Shown here piece after piece: positions 8,832 through 17,883 of a stretch of DNA of 64,000 nt (position 1 is the stretch's first letter; every line of letters starts with the position of its first letter). The notes under the pieces were generated by a model. It was given only the letters and a program-made list of their open reading frames with translations, had not been told where the DNA came from and ran no database searches. The translations under genes and the position numbers were made by a program. This DNA is from JANXSG01 sp038203935. GTDB lineage: Bacteria; Armatimonadota; Chthonomonadetes; Chthonomonadales; Chthonomonadaceae. The DNA lies in the NCBI GenBank assembly GCA_038203935.1, contig JBBRDM010000002.1, positions 1 to 64,000 of the forward strand, written 5' to 3'.

Positions 8832-8869
8832 ATTAAGAAAACATTAAGGTCGAATTAACTTTATATTAA
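8832..8869 (-). promoter_or_regulatory. Pho box: four TTAAT repeats at 11-bp spacing
   Basis: Read on the minus strand, TTAAT occurs four times with exact 11-bp periodicity (plus-strand ATTAA at 8832, 8843, 8854 and 8865). Direct hexamer repeats of the TTAACA type at 11-bp spacing are the recognised binding pattern of PhoP/PhoB response regulators, which bind one helical face as tandem dimers. The position, just upstream of a -10 and of pstS, fits activation of the phosphate operon. Confidence 0.8.
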
Positions 8870-8904
8870 ACACTCGTTTGCACTATAATCGTGCTTGTCA
8901 TCCC

Positions 8905-9831
8905 TCATTTCAAACTCTTTTTGGCGGTTCGAATCCTATGTATCGAAGATTTATCGTCTTTTTTAATTTCGGTAATCAATTCCTCACCCGTACTATCACC
9001 ATGCATTCTGATTTTGAGATGCATTCCCGGCTGAAGATCCGATATTTTAGCTGCCTTTGATCCAATCCAGACGTTCACATTCTCTGGAAAGCTGAGCATT
9101 CTATGATCTCCCGCTGCGGTGGTGAGAATTAAAGTATGTTTTGAAGAATCGATGCTTTGCAGCGTTCCAGATAGTGTGCTTTTTAACCGTTCACTCAAAA
9201 GGACTGCGTCCGCTTCTGTATCTGCAACTCCTCGTGCCATCACTTTCCCCGATGGGAGAGATCTGGGGATAATAAATATCTGTTCTTCCGGCTTAAAACT
9301 CGCTGCTGAAGCAGCCTTTCCCTCCCGAATATACTGCGTTTTTGCGCTGATGGTGAAGGTGAATGGCGTACTGTCCGGCGCGAGCATTGTCTCAAGACTG
9401 TCTTCAGATAACGTTTTTAATATCCCTTTACTCGTCTCCTTTCGGACTGTAGTCAGCCATTTCCAGCTCGCACTGTCCGCTGCCTCAGCCACCGACTGCG
9501 CATTAACTCCTCTGATTTTCCGCAGATGAATGACAACGCTGTCTCCCGTTTTGAATGCATCGCTTGCAGCCGTCTTCCGATTTTTGAGCCACTGAGTAGC
9601 ATCCGTCAGCGCGTAAGTATTATGAACATCATTTTTCTCTTTGAGAGTTAATTCGAGCTTATTCATATCGATGGAGACTATCTCTCCAAATTTAACATTG
9701 GGCTGTTTGTACGACCGCTGGGATTTTTTGGTGGGAGCTTGTACCGGTGCGTTGGGAATGGCAGTTTGAGATTGGATATGAAGCGATCCTGTGAAGAAAA
9801 GCAGGCAAGCGGCTAGGGTCCGGTACAGCAT
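8905..9831 (-). CDS. Secreted protein with repeated small beta-barrel domains
   Basis: Exported protein of 308 residues. A signal peptide (LAACLLFFTGSLHIQSQ) is followed by a basic linker and three copies of a domain of 70-90 residues that alternates short strands: FGEIVSIDMNKLELTLKEKN (about 48), KGILKTLSEDSLETMLAPD (about 135) and SGTLQSIDSSKHTLILTTAA (about 221). The pattern G-x-(V/L)-x-S-x-D...L-x-L resembles DUF5666-like OB or SH3-type barrels. The function is unknown. The ATG at 9831 has an excellent ribosome site (AGGAGGA, 9845-9839) and a promoter at 9875-9903. Confidence 0.75.
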   Translation of the reverse strand: MLYRTLAACLLFFTGSLHIQSQTAIPNAPVQAPTKKSQRSYKQPNVKFGEIVSIDMNKLELTLKEKNDVHNTYALTDATQWLKNRKTAASDAFKTGDSVVIHLRKIRGVNAQSVAEAADSASWKWLTTVRKETSKGILKTLSEDSLETMLAPDSTPFTFTISAKTQYIREGKAASAASFKPEEQIFIIPRSLPSGKVMARGVADTEADAVLLSERLKSTLSGTLQSIDSSKHTLILTTAAGDHRMLSFPENVNVWIGSKAAKISDLQPGMHLKIRMHGDSTGEELITEIKKDDKSSIHRIRTAKKSLK

Positions 9832-9874
9832 CGATCAATCCTCCTATATTCCACGCGAGCACGAAATTTTGTCT

Positions 9875-9903
9875 ATTTTATACGATATGCCTTGCAATTG
9901 CAA
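9875..9903 (-). promoter_or_regulatory. Sigma-70-like promoter of the barrel-repeat protein gene
   Basis: On the minus strand TTGCAA (9903-9898) and TAAAAT (9880-9875) are separated by 17 bp, upstream of the gene starting at 9831. The -35 lies in a 14-bp palindrome CTTGCAATTGCAAG (9891-9904), a possible regulator site. Confidence 0.5.
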
Positions 9904-10018
9904 GTTCTTGAGATACTCTTGCACGCCCTGATATCAGGCGGCAACTATCAAGAGTAGCGATACTGTGAAACATCAGAATAGCTTCCGGGGTGTGATGTAT
10001 ATTGTTGAGAGGAAGTTT

Positions 10019-10969
10019 ATGAGTAAGAAAGCGTTAATTACAGGCGGTGCAGGATTTATTGGCAGTCATCTGGCGGAGCTTCTAGCAGGTGAGGGCTGGG
10101 AAGTCCGTATTCTTGATAATTTGAGTTCCGGATCAACAGCGAACCTATCCCACCTCAGAAACAATATTGAATTAATTACAGGCGACATTCGAGACCAGAA
10201 TACCTGTTTGCTTGCCTGCAAGGGAATGGATGTCGTGTTCCATCTGGCTGCAATCGCTTCCGTGGTCCGTTCCGTAGAAGATCCTGCCCTCTCGCACGAT
10301 GTTACGCTCACCGGCACGCTTAATATGCTTCTGGCAGCAAGAGATAGTGGAGTGCGACGGTTTGTATTTTCCTCCTCCTCCGCAGTTTACGGCAACGCAG
10401 AGATATCGCCGACGAGCGAAGATCAGCCTATCATGCCGGAATCGCCTTACGCCATTGATAAGGCTGCCGGGGAGATGTACTGCAGAAGTTTTTATAAACT
10501 ATTCGGCCTTGAGACAGTTATTCTGCGATATTTCAACGTATTCGGCCCGCGTCAGAGCGCAACATCAGGCTATGCAGCAGTGATTCCACTGTTTACAGCA
10601 GCAGCGCTCGCCGGGAACAGCCCTACCATCTATGGCGATGGCCTGCAGACCCGTGATTTTGTATGCGTCACCAATATCGTTCGAGCCAATCTGCTGGCTG
10701 CAACCGTAAAAGATGCTCCCGGACAGACGTTCAACATAGCTGGCGGCGACAGCATTTCTCTGATCGACCTCACTAATCTGCTAGAACGGATTAGCGGCCG
10801 ACCTTTAAATCCGAAATTCGTACCATCCCGTGCAGGAGAAGTACGCCATTCTCTGGCTGATATCACCCGGGCACAAAATATTCTCGGATTTGAAACCGAA
10901 GTAAATGTTGAAGAAGGGCTCCGGCTGACATTTCAAGCAATGCAGGCAGATAATCTCCAGCTCGTGTAG
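10019..10969 (+). CDS. NAD-dependent nucleotide-sugar epimerase (extended SDR)
   Basis: Extended short-chain dehydrogenase/reductase of 316 residues, in the UDP-glucose 4-epimerase/UDP-N-acetylglucosamine 4-epimerase group. The Rossmann motif GGAGFIGSH (9-17), NAD ribose-binding LDNLSSG, the SSSSAVYG strand and the catalytic pair Y144-x3-K148 (SPYAIDK) are all present, as is the YFNVFGPRQ active-site loop. It interconverts a nucleotide sugar for polymer assembly; the exact sugar cannot be told. The ATG at 10019 is preferred over 9965 because GAGAGGAAG lies just upstream. It opens the polysaccharide cluster. Confidence 0.9.
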   Translation: MSKKALITGGAGFIGSHLAELLAGEGWEVRILDNLSSGSTANLSHLRNNIELITGDIRDQNTCLLACKGMDVVFHLAAIASVVRSVEDPALSHDVTLTGTLNMLLAARDSGVRRFVFSSSSAVYGNAEISPTSEDQPIMPESPYAIDKAAGEMYCRSFYKLFGLETVILRYFNVFGPRQSATSGYAAVIPLFTAAALAGNSPTIYGDGLQTRDFVCVTNIVRANLLAATVKDAPGQTFNIAGGDSISLIDLTNLLERISGRPLNPKFVPSRAGEVRHSLADITRAQNILGFETEVNVEEGLRLTFQAMQADNLQLV

Positions 10970-11059
10970 ATTAGCGGCATCGCATTCGTCCTCTGAAGAG
11001 TATAAAAAATCTCTATTTGGAACAGCATTAAAATTTTAATCAGGACTGAGTACACGTAG

Positions 11060-12214
11060 ATGGAACTGTTAGATATCGAACGGCCGATCAGCGAAAGCCG
11101 AAACCACATTCACAGTGAAATAAAAGAAGGTGTATTGCGACGGTTGAAGATTGTTCATATCGTCAGCAGTATGAATGTAGGCGGCATGGAGCAGTTTGTT
11201 ATTCGTCTTGCGAGCGCCCAGCAAAAGCTCGGCCATACTGTTTCGATCGTCAGCCTGAAAGGCGGCCCGCTGCTGCAGTTCGCTGCAGAGCAGCGCCTCA
11301 ATGTCAGCGTACTTGGCTGCAGTTGGATGCTTCCCAGAGTGCTCAAAGGCCTTTCAGCAATAGCGGCGAAGCAGCCTGACATCATTCATGCGCATAATCC
11401 GACTTCCATCCACTATGCCGTTCTGGGTAAACTGGTCAGCAGAGCACGGGTAGTAATGACCGATCATGCTCAGACTAAGGGAATTCAGCGAACTCCTGCA
11501 AAACACGAATTGCGCCTTACCGATGCGGTGGTGGCTGTCTCCCAGGACACCGCTGATAAAGCGATGATCAAAGGCAGCCGGATACCTCTTTCGGTAATTC
11601 ATAACGGAATAGATTTGCTTGCCACAAACAGTGATCGTAAATCTATCCGTACAGCGCTGCAGATAGCAGAAAATAGAAGCGTTGGCATAATGGTTGCCAG
11701 CATGGAGAAAGTAAAACGGCACGTAGACCTTTTAAAGGCGCTGTCGCTGCTTCAGCAGGACTCTTTTCCACTAACTGTGTTGATTGTAGGTAACGGTCCA
11801 GAACGAGAAAATTTAGAAAAGCTTGCGAACAATCTGAATCTTGGAGAAGATGTAGTTCGATTTCTGGGCAACCGCTCTGATGTGATGGATTTGTTGGCAG
11901 CTTCGGATTTCTTCCTCCTCCCATCTCAGATGGAGGGGCTTCCTCTCTCTATCCTGGAAGCCATGAAACAGAAGTGTCCGGTTATAGCTGCCTCGGTTGG
12001 CGGTGTGCCGGAAATAATTACTCATGAAGTCGATGGTCTTTTAACGCCTGCGGAATCTCCGGAAATGCTTGCACAAACCATCACCCGTCTCGTTTCCGAT
12101 TCGGATTTGAGAGCAAGGCTGGCAGCAGCAGCTTATAAACGGGTGCACTCCAGTTTCGACTTTAACAAAATGACGGATAGGTACTCGGAAATCTACGGAA
12201 GAGTATTAGAATAA
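11060..12214 (+). CDS. Glycosyltransferase family 4 protein
   Basis: GT-B fold retaining glycosyltransferase of 384 residues. The N-terminal half begins KIVHIVSSMNVGGMEQFVIRL, the acceptor-side GT4 start with its GG-x-E loop; the C-terminal half has VSMEK-like strand/basic residues and the E-x7-E donor motif QMEGLPLSILEAM followed by VGGVPEII. Such enzymes use nucleotide sugars in the cytoplasm to extend a lipid-linked glycan. It lies 90 bp after the epimerase gene and belongs to the same cluster. Acceptor and sugar are unknown. Confidence 0.9.
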   Translation: MELLDIERPISESRNHIHSEIKEGVLRRLKIVHIVSSMNVGGMEQFVIRLASAQQKLGHTVSIVSLKGGPLLQFAAEQRLNVSVLGCSWMLPRVLKGLSAIAAKQPDIIHAHNPTSIHYAVLGKLVSRARVVMTDHAQTKGIQRTPAKHELRLTDAVVAVSQDTADKAMIKGSRIPLSVIHNGIDLLATNSDRKSIRTALQIAENRSVGIMVASMEKVKRHVDLLKALSLLQQDSFPLTVLIVGNGPERENLEKLANNLNLGEDVVRFLGNRSDVMDLLAASDFFLLPSQMEGLPLSILEAMKQKCPVIAASVGGVPEIITHEVDGLLTPAESPEMLAQTITRLVSDSDLRARLAAAAYKRVHSSFDFNKMTDRYSEIYGRVLE

Positions 12215-12235
12215 TCGAATAATTCACACCTAGAA

Positions 12236-12340
12236 TATGAAGAGAATTAGATGAATGGATAAAACAAGCTTTACAATGTAATTTCGAAAATAATGACAGT
12301 GATATAACATCGTTGACACACCTTCATTTACAAACTTGAG
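12236..12340 (+). pseudogene. Possible 3' remnant of a lost gene
   Basis: One frame ending in TGA at about 12338-12340 reads RELDEWIKQALQ...SLTHLHLQT, about 33 codons of protein-like composition with a stop directly before it and no start. It marks the left edge of the AT-rich stretch and may be the tail of a deleted gene. This is weak evidence. Confidence 0.2.
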
Positions 12341-12348
12341 GAGCTACA

Positions 12349-13467
12349 ATGCCTACCATCCTAATGTTGATAGATTTTGTTCCAAACCAAGAACGTACCT
12401 TCGAAACATTTTTGCTTCATGTCACAAAAAAATTAAGTAAGGCTGGTTGGCGAACTATGTTCATCTTTTCCGGCGAACCTAGTGACTCTTTCTCTGCTTG
12501 TCTTCGATTGGAAGGTGCTGATTATCGCATCAACAAATTTCCATTAAATCAAGAATCATACGAAACATTAACTGCTTCGGTCAACGACTTGTCTCCATCA
12601 ATAATGATAAGCATGTTTATGTCCTGTTTCAATCGTTATCTATTGAAACTAAAGAAAAATCTTGGAATACATTACTGGTTGTTTCATGACCATACTAGTG
12701 GATCAGCGTCAAAAAAATCAACTCTTAAGTTATTGCTAGCCGTTATACGTGGGCGTTTCTACGGTCGAAAAATTGATCGCATTCTAGCCGTATCCGAGTT
12801 TGTTGCCAAACGAAATATTGAGCAGTCTTATTTTCCTAAATCAAGAGTAAAGGTTTTATGGAACGGAGTTGATTTAAATCGCTTTCAGCCACAAAATAGC
12901 TGCGCAGTAGAAAACCAAAAGATACCTATGTTAGTTTTTGTAGGGCAGCTAATACCTGCAAAGGGTGTTTTTACACTACTTAGAGCCATGAGAATTTTAT
13001 CGGAACTTCCTGAGCCGTTGACACCAAAGCTTATAATCGCAGGACGCGGTAAATTAGAGGCGGATTTAAGAAATTATTCCATCGAAAATAATTTGAACAA
13101 CGTTATTTTCATGGGCCAGGTAGACGATGTAGCGTCATTATATCGATCAGCAACTATTGTTGTTATTCCCTCCGAATGGGAGGAAGCATTCGGATTGGTA
13201 GTTGCTGAGGCTATGGCATGTGGAGCATGTGTTCTAGCATCAGATGCCGGAAGTATTCCGGATGTGGTGGGGCGCAATGAAGAAGGCGGTCGATTATTCA
13301 AAAGTGGTGACGCAGAAGATCTTGCAGCAAAAATGATTGAATTGCTTAAAAATGCGAAATATCGAAACAAAATCGGTCAGCAAGCATGTGTAAGAGTAAA
13401 TCAGCTTTTTAGTCTAGATAAAATGGTTGATGGCTTTGTCGATGAAGTTATGGACGTTGCAATATGA
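12349..13467 (+). CDS. Glycosyltransferase family 4 protein, AT-rich
   Basis: GT4-type glycosyltransferase of 372 residues. The N-terminus TILMLIDFVPNQERTFETFLLHVTKKL is unusual for GT4, but the donor half is textbook: VFVGQLIPAKGVFTLLRAM, IAGRGKLE and the E-x7-E motif EWEEAFGLVVAEAMACG followed by SDAGSIPDVV. A good ribosome site (TTGAGGAG) precedes the ATG. Codon use (many TTA, ATT, AAA) is clearly more AT-rich than in the glycosyltransferase genes on either side, so it was probably acquired or swapped into the cluster later. The donor sugar is unknown. Confidence 0.88.
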   Translation: MPTILMLIDFVPNQERTFETFLLHVTKKLSKAGWRTMFIFSGEPSDSFSACLRLEGADYRINKFPLNQESYETLTASVNDLSPSIMISMFMSCFNRYLLKLKKNLGIHYWLFHDHTSGSASKKSTLKLLLAVIRGRFYGRKIDRILAVSEFVAKRNIEQSYFPKSRVKVLWNGVDLNRFQPQNSCAVENQKIPMLVFVGQLIPAKGVFTLLRAMRILSELPEPLTPKLIIAGRGKLEADLRNYSIENNLNNVIFMGQVDDVASLYRSATIVVIPSEWEEAFGLVVAEAMACGACVLASDAGSIPDVVGRNEEGGRLFKSGDAEDLAAKMIELLKNAKYRNKIGQQACVRVNQLFSLDKMVDGFVDEVMDVAI

Positions 13468-13497
13468 AGAAATTACTTTTAAGATTATTTAGAGTAA

Positions 13498-13638
13498 ATG
13501 GATGAAAATCAGATTTTACATGCTTTTCACATTGCCATGTTAATATTGATTTTTATAATGTCAGGTAAGAAAACAAAGATATTAGATAATATAATTGAAT
13601 TATCTAAGGATAATCGTTCATGGATAAACAGAAATTAA
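13498..13638 (+). CDS. Small hydrophobic 46-residue ORF, uncertain
   Basis: A short open frame codes for 46 residues with one hydrophobic segment (about residues 8-22, HAFHIAMLILIFIMS) and a charged C-terminus (GKKTKILDNIIELSKDNRS). It could be a small membrane protein or the remnant of a larger one. It lies in the AT-rich segment and overlaps the first possible start codon (13620) of the lyase gene in another frame. The ribosome site is weak. Confidence 0.3.
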   Translation: MDENQILHAFHIAMLILIFIMSGKKTKILDNIIELSKDNRSWINRN

Positions 13639-13727
13639 ACAATTGTCGGCTTTTGCCTTTAATCAAGAAATTGTATGAATTTTACTCTCGCCTAACAGGA
13701 TCCATATGGAATTTTAGGGAGATTCTG

Positions 13728-16031
13728 ATGATCTCTTCAGACGGTACGCCAGAATTAAATTCTGAGAAGATCCTCGGCCAGAAAGTAAACATGCAATTTT
13801 CAGCGTTGATAAACAAAATAGTGGGCACGGTTAGGACTCACAAGCCACGACTCTCCTCTCGTATCTGCCTGGCGGTCTTCCACTCTGTGCTGTGCAGTAC
13901 TGTGCTGTATCCTGTCAGCGCCCATTCTCAGACAGTGGCTACTGCACATCCACGCGTTTGGTTGAATCCCACCAGACTGGCCCAGCTGAAGACCTTCGCC
14001 GCGAGAAACACTCCTCGATGGCAGAAGGTTCTCGCAGCAGCCGACTTTGCGCTCACGAATGAGAATGCTACGATTTGGGGTGATGACGGCGCTGGCGTGG
14101 AGCTGGGACTGGCTTATCAGATTACAGGAAATGCTGCCTACGCAAAAAGAGATATTGAACTGCTGGTTGCGGAAGCCATTCCATCCAATGATCTTTCTCA
14201 GGGCGGAGAGTGGTACGGATATCGCTATCTGCCGGATTACATCGCAGCTTACGATTGGTGTTACGATCAGATGACAGTGGAGCAGCGTCATCAAGTGGCA
14301 AAGTGGCTGATGGATCGGGCGGATGCGGTGTGGCCGGATACTAATCCGGACAGAGCAGGCGGCTGGGGACTTTGGCCATCCAGCAACTACTACTGGGGCT
14401 ACATGTTCACCGCGCCTGCTGCATTAGCAGCCTACGGAGACGACCCAACAGTCATGGGTACCACATCATCACCGAACCGGCCGCAATATCATATCGACCT
14501 TGGACTGGCTCATTGGAAAAATAGTTTGGTGCCCTGGGCAAATAGTATCGGCGTTGGCGGAATGTTCAGTGAGGGCACGGGCTACGATGCTACATTCTAT
14601 CTCGGAATGTTTACAGACAGCTATCTGACCGCGTATAGTACGGACCTTACCAACAATGGCGGCACTTCTTTTCTGCATGATAGTATTTTATGGCGTCTTT
14701 ACAGCACCATGCCAACGCTAGATCGATACTTTCCCCTGGGAGACCGGCCAGGGAACTCAGCGGGTTATCTAGGTGATTTTGACCGTTGGCGGATAAGTAT
14801 GCCGATGGCCGCCACTTCGGATAAAGCCGCTAAATCTTATGCAAAAATGTGGCTGAATACGATCACTCCCAATCTCGATACAACAAGAATTATGTGTGGG
14901 TACGATTTTCTGTACTATAACGAAGATTCGCCTGCCTGCAGCTATACTTCGCTCCCACTATGGTACTACGCTTCCGGGCCGGGCATCCTTTTAAGGCGAT
15001 CAGATTGGACTGCCAACGCTTCTTACTTTGGCATATGGGCGGGATCGAATGCAGAAGCGCACCAGGATATGGATGTAAATGGTTTTCAGATATTCAAGGG
15101 GGACTGGCTCGCCGGCGCTGCTTCTATCTGGTCCAACTCGGGTGAGATAGAGTATACGGGCAGCCATAATAATATTACCTTTAGCGGCGCAGGCCAGACC
15201 TGGCAGAACCCTGATAATGGAGATCCTTCGCCCGGAGGGTGGATGATCAAGCAGGAAAATACCTCCGAGTACAGCTACTTCGCAGGTCAGGGAGCACCCG
15301 CATATCTCATTAGCGGTAACAATCCTGTTTCGGATTATGTCCGAAAATTTATCTATCTCCCTGGAGACGAGTACATAATTTTAGATCGGCTAAAAGTCAA
15401 TAATAGCGCTTTAGTAAAAGAATGGCATCTTCAGCTGGCCAATGCTCCGGTGATCAGCGGACGAAACTTTACTGCAGTGAATGGAGCCTACCGAATTAAT
15501 GGTCAATCGCTTCTTCCCAGTACGGGTGTTACGCTTTCTAAATTGGATATGTCTGTCATCACTTCTGGAGATGCAGCCAGTTATATCTTAAATATTAACG
15601 TTGCTGATAACCAGGCTTCAGACTATCTGCTGAACGTATTGCAGATCTCGCCTACAGGTACTCCGGCAGCGCCAGCACAATTAGTCACTACAACCACAGG
15701 AGATATGCTGGGTGCAGCAATACGCGGCTGGGTCGTCATGATCGGGAAGACTGAGATGAATACTGGCCCGGTAGGCTACACCGTCAGTTCTATAGTTCCA
15801 ACGCAGCATTTGGTAACGGACCTGCAGCCCTCGGCAAGCTACCAGGTAAATATTTTAGATATAAAAACGAACGCGGTACAGTCCAGTATTGTTCAGTCGA
15901 GCGTCAATGGGTCACTGCGATTTTGGTCGAGCTATGCCAACATCAAAGTTCTGATTACACCCTACGGAATTCCGCGAAGCGGAGCTCCTGGGAAAATTAA
16001 TCGTCCATCCAGCGCGACCAAGGTTTTTTAA
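13728..16031 (+). CDS. Secreted heparinase II/III-like polysaccharide lyase
   Basis: Large exported protein, about 767 residues from this start. After a hydrophobic stretch (ICLAVFHSVLCSTVLYPVSAHS) the mature part begins HPRVWLNPTRLAQLK, the usual opening of the alpha-toroid domain of heparinase II/III or alginate-lyase-like proteins; the toroid with YRYLPDYIAAYDWCYD and SNNYYWGYM-type aromatic patches spans roughly the first half. The second half starts GPGILLRRSDW...HQDMDVNGFQIFKGDWL, the beta-sandwich with the family's His/Asp region, and ends in a small beta domain. It would cut an acidic polysaccharide, perhaps to release or trim the polymer made by the cluster. Start choice is uncertain: 13728 has AGGGAGA 5 nt upstream, 13791 gives the most normal signal peptide, and 13620 is also possible. 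Confidence 0.75.
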   Translation: MISSDGTPELNSEKILGQKVNMQFSALINKIVGTVRTHKPRLSSRICLAVFHSVLCSTVLYPVSAHSQTVATAHPRVWLNPTRLAQLKTFAARNTPRWQKVLAAADFALTNENATIWGDDGAGVELGLAYQITGNAAYAKRDIELLVAEAIPSNDLSQGGEWYGYRYLPDYIAAYDWCYDQMTVEQRHQVAKWLMDRADAVWPDTNPDRAGGWGLWPSSNYYWGYMFTAPAALAAYGDDPTVMGTTSSPNRPQYHIDLGLAHWKNSLVPWANSIGVGGMFSEGTGYDATFYLGMFTDSYLTAYSTDLTNNGGTSFLHDSILWRLYSTMPTLDRYFPLGDRPGNSAGYLGDFDRWRISMPMAATSDKAAKSYAKMWLNTITPNLDTTRIMCGYDFLYYNEDSPACSYTSLPLWYYASGPGILLRRSDWTANASYFGIWAGSNAEAHQDMDVNGFQIFKGDWLAGAASIWSNSGEIEYTGSHNNITFSGAGQTWQNPDNGDPSPGGWMIKQENTSEYSYFAGQGAPAYLISGNNPVSDYVRKFIYLPGDEYIILDRLKVNNSALVKEWHLQLANAPVISGRNFTAVNGAYRINGQSLLPSTGVTLSKLDMSVITSGDAASYILNINVADNQASDYLLNVLQISPTGTPAAPAQLVTTTTGDMLGAAIRGWVVMIGKTEMNTGPVGYTVSSIVPTQHLVTDLQPSASYQVNILDIKTNAVQSSIVQSSVNGSLRFWSSYANIKVLITPYGIPRSGAPGKINRPSSATKVF

Positions 16032-16043
16032 TAAGGGTTATCG

Positions 16044-16655
16044 ATGTTTTCTAATCTTCAAAAAGATTTTAATCGATGCGGCGATACCAATGTGTCGCGT
16101 CTCAAAGAGTTTCTGTTCAACACTGGTATGTGGGCAGTAGTCAGTTTCCGCTTCAGGCGGTGGATATTCGAGTTACGGCTGCCAAAAATATTAAAACTGC
16201 CGCTGAACATATTGTCGATGATGGTGCAGGTATCTACGGAAGTGCTTACAAGCATTCAGATACCGTGTTCTGCAAAGATCGGTTCAGGGCTCTATATTGC
16301 CCATTCCGGCTACATCGTCATCTCCTCTGGAGCAGAAATCGGCTCCAACTGCACGCTCACTCAAGGTGTTACCATAGGACACGGAGGGGGCGGCAGCCAG
16401 GGTGAAGGCTCGCCTCATCTCGGAGACAGGGTCTATGTAGGGCCGGGCGCTGCCATTATCGGCCCGATAACAGTAGGGGACGATGCCCTTATTGGAGTGG
16501 GAGCTATTGCTATCCGGCCAGTTCCTCCCTGCGGGGTGGTGGTTGGAAATCCTGCCAGATTGATCTCATGCCGTGGCAGTTTTGAGCTGATAAAATATAC
16601 AGGCATGGCAGCAGACCCAGAGCGAGCACGCGCGCTTGAAACAGTAACTGCATAG
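16044..16655 (+). CDS. CysE-like hexapeptide acyltransferase
   Basis: Left-handed beta-helix acyltransferase of 203 residues, related to serine acetyltransferases. The hexapeptide ladder is clear from about residue 85: SGYIVISSGAEIGSNCTL, TQGVTIGHGG, LGDRVYVGPGAAIIGP, ITVGDDALIGVGAI, ending VVVGNPARLI. The N-terminal part contains an amphipathic/hydrophobic helix rather than the full CysE N-domain. In a polysaccharide cluster this type usually O-acetylates a sugar with acetyl-CoA. It starts 12 bp after the lyase gene. Confidence 0.85.
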   Translation: MFSNLQKDFNRCGDTNVSRLKEFLFNTGMWAVVSFRFRRWIFELRLPKILKLPLNILSMMVQVSTEVLTSIQIPCSAKIGSGLYIAHSGYIVISSGAEIGSNCTLTQGVTIGHGGGGSQGEGSPHLGDRVYVGPGAAIIGPITVGDDALIGVGAIAIRPVPPCGVVVGNPARLISCRGSFELIKYTGMAADPERARALETVTA

Positions 16656-16673
16656 CATTTTGCGAGACAATTT

Positions 16674-17870
16674 ATGAAAGTACTTATATTAAGTAATCTG
16701 TACCCATCGAAGCTTGAACCCACACGTGGTACATTCAACCTGAATCTCTTTACTGAACTCACCAAGCACTGTGAAGTGAAACTGCTTGCTCCAGTTCCTT
16801 GGTGGGGGAGAGTTCGGAGGCCGGGTGAACTTTTCAGCGCTGTATCTGAAAATCATACGGGAGTAGAAGCGGAGTTTCCTACTTACTGGTCGATTCCGCG
16901 CGTCCCATCACTGCACGGACGCGGGCTGACAGCCTCGCTGCGTCCTCATGTTGCCAGGCTGCACCGCACATTTCCTTTTGATGTAATCCTTGCCTCATGG
17001 AGCTACCCGGATGCGTATGCCGCCGCCAGGCTTGCACAGGAGTATAGCTGCCCCGTAATCACTAAAGTACTCGGCAGCGATATCAATGAACTCGCCAGAT
17101 TTCCCGCTTTGCGAAAACAGATTTTGTGGACCATGAATGCCTCTTTCCGCACCATCGCGGTAAGTGAGGCGCTCCGTCAGAATATTATCTCGATGGGAAT
17201 ACCTGAAGATCGGGTTATAGCACATCACAACGGAGTGAACGGAGACCAGTTCACCATTAAAGATCTTTATGAAGTGCGAAGCAGGCTGGGGCTGCCTCAT
17301 GATCGAAGATTGATTTGCTACGTGGGAAACTTCAAACCTGAAAAGGGAGTGGATGTTCTCGTCGAAGCAATGGGAAATCTAAAACAGGAATCTCAAAAAG
17401 ATATTGAGCTGGTGATGGTGGGCGGCGGCCCCATGGAAGATTCACTCAAAAATCGAGCCAGACAGCTGGGAATTGAAAACAGGATTCATTTTGTCGGCCG
17501 CAAGCTGCACAATCAAATTCCAGATTGGATCGCAGCATGCGATGTATTTTGCCTTCCCAGCCGGAGAGAAGGCTGCCCGAACGTAGTGCTGGAAGGCCTG
17601 GCCAGCGGCAGGCCGGTAGTAGCTTCGAATGTTGGAGGAGTTCCCGAGCTTATCAACAACTTGAATGGAATCCTTACTCCATCAGAGGATCCCGTGGCGC
17701 TTGCCGCAGGACTGCAGACCGCATTCGATAGAGATTGGAATCCCGAACAGCTGCGTACCTCTGTCGAAAGCCTATCCTGGAATGCGTTAAGTCTCAAACT
17801 ACACGATATCCTCGAAGAATCTATTCGTTCTCGAAAGACATACCCGGCCGCTTTGAGCGCTCCTGTATAG
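16674..17870 (+). CDS. Glycosyltransferase family 4 protein
   Basis: GT4 glycosyltransferase of 398 residues. It opens MKVLILSNLYPSKLEPTRGTF, typical of the WcaL/TuaC-like subgroup, and has ILASWSYPDAYAAARLA in the acceptor half. The donor half contains YVGNFKPEKGVDVLVEAM, GGGPMEDSLKNRA and the E-x7-E motif RREGCPNVVLEGLASG with SNVGGVPELI. It is the last plus-strand gene of this part of the cluster and is followed at once by a strong bidirectional terminator. Confidence 0.9.
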   Translation: MKVLILSNLYPSKLEPTRGTFNLNLFTELTKHCEVKLLAPVPWWGRVRRPGELFSAVSENHTGVEAEFPTYWSIPRVPSLHGRGLTASLRPHVARLHRTFPFDVILASWSYPDAYAAARLAQEYSCPVITKVLGSDINELARFPALRKQILWTMNASFRTIAVSEALRQNIISMGIPEDRVIAHHNGVNGDQFTIKDLYEVRSRLGLPHDRRLICYVGNFKPEKGVDVLVEAMGNLKQESQKDIELVMVGGGPMEDSLKNRARQLGIENRIHFVGRKLHNQIPDWIAACDVFCLPSRREGCPNVVLEGLASGRPVVASNVGGVPELINNLNGILTPSEDPVALAAGLQTAFDRDWNPEQLRTSVESLSWNALSLKLHDILEESIRSRKTYPAALSAPV

Positions 17871-17883
17871 TCGCTGGAAAATT

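Noticed and set aside
8930..8945. GGTTCGAATCC resembling a tRNA T-loop
   Set aside because: The flanking bases do not form the five-pair T-stem and no acceptor, D or anticodon arms can be drawn; it lies at the 3' end of a coding gene.
10066..10317. Opposite-strand frames in the glycosyltransferase cluster
   Set aside because: All are shadows of clear GT or epimerase genes in GC3-biased sequence.
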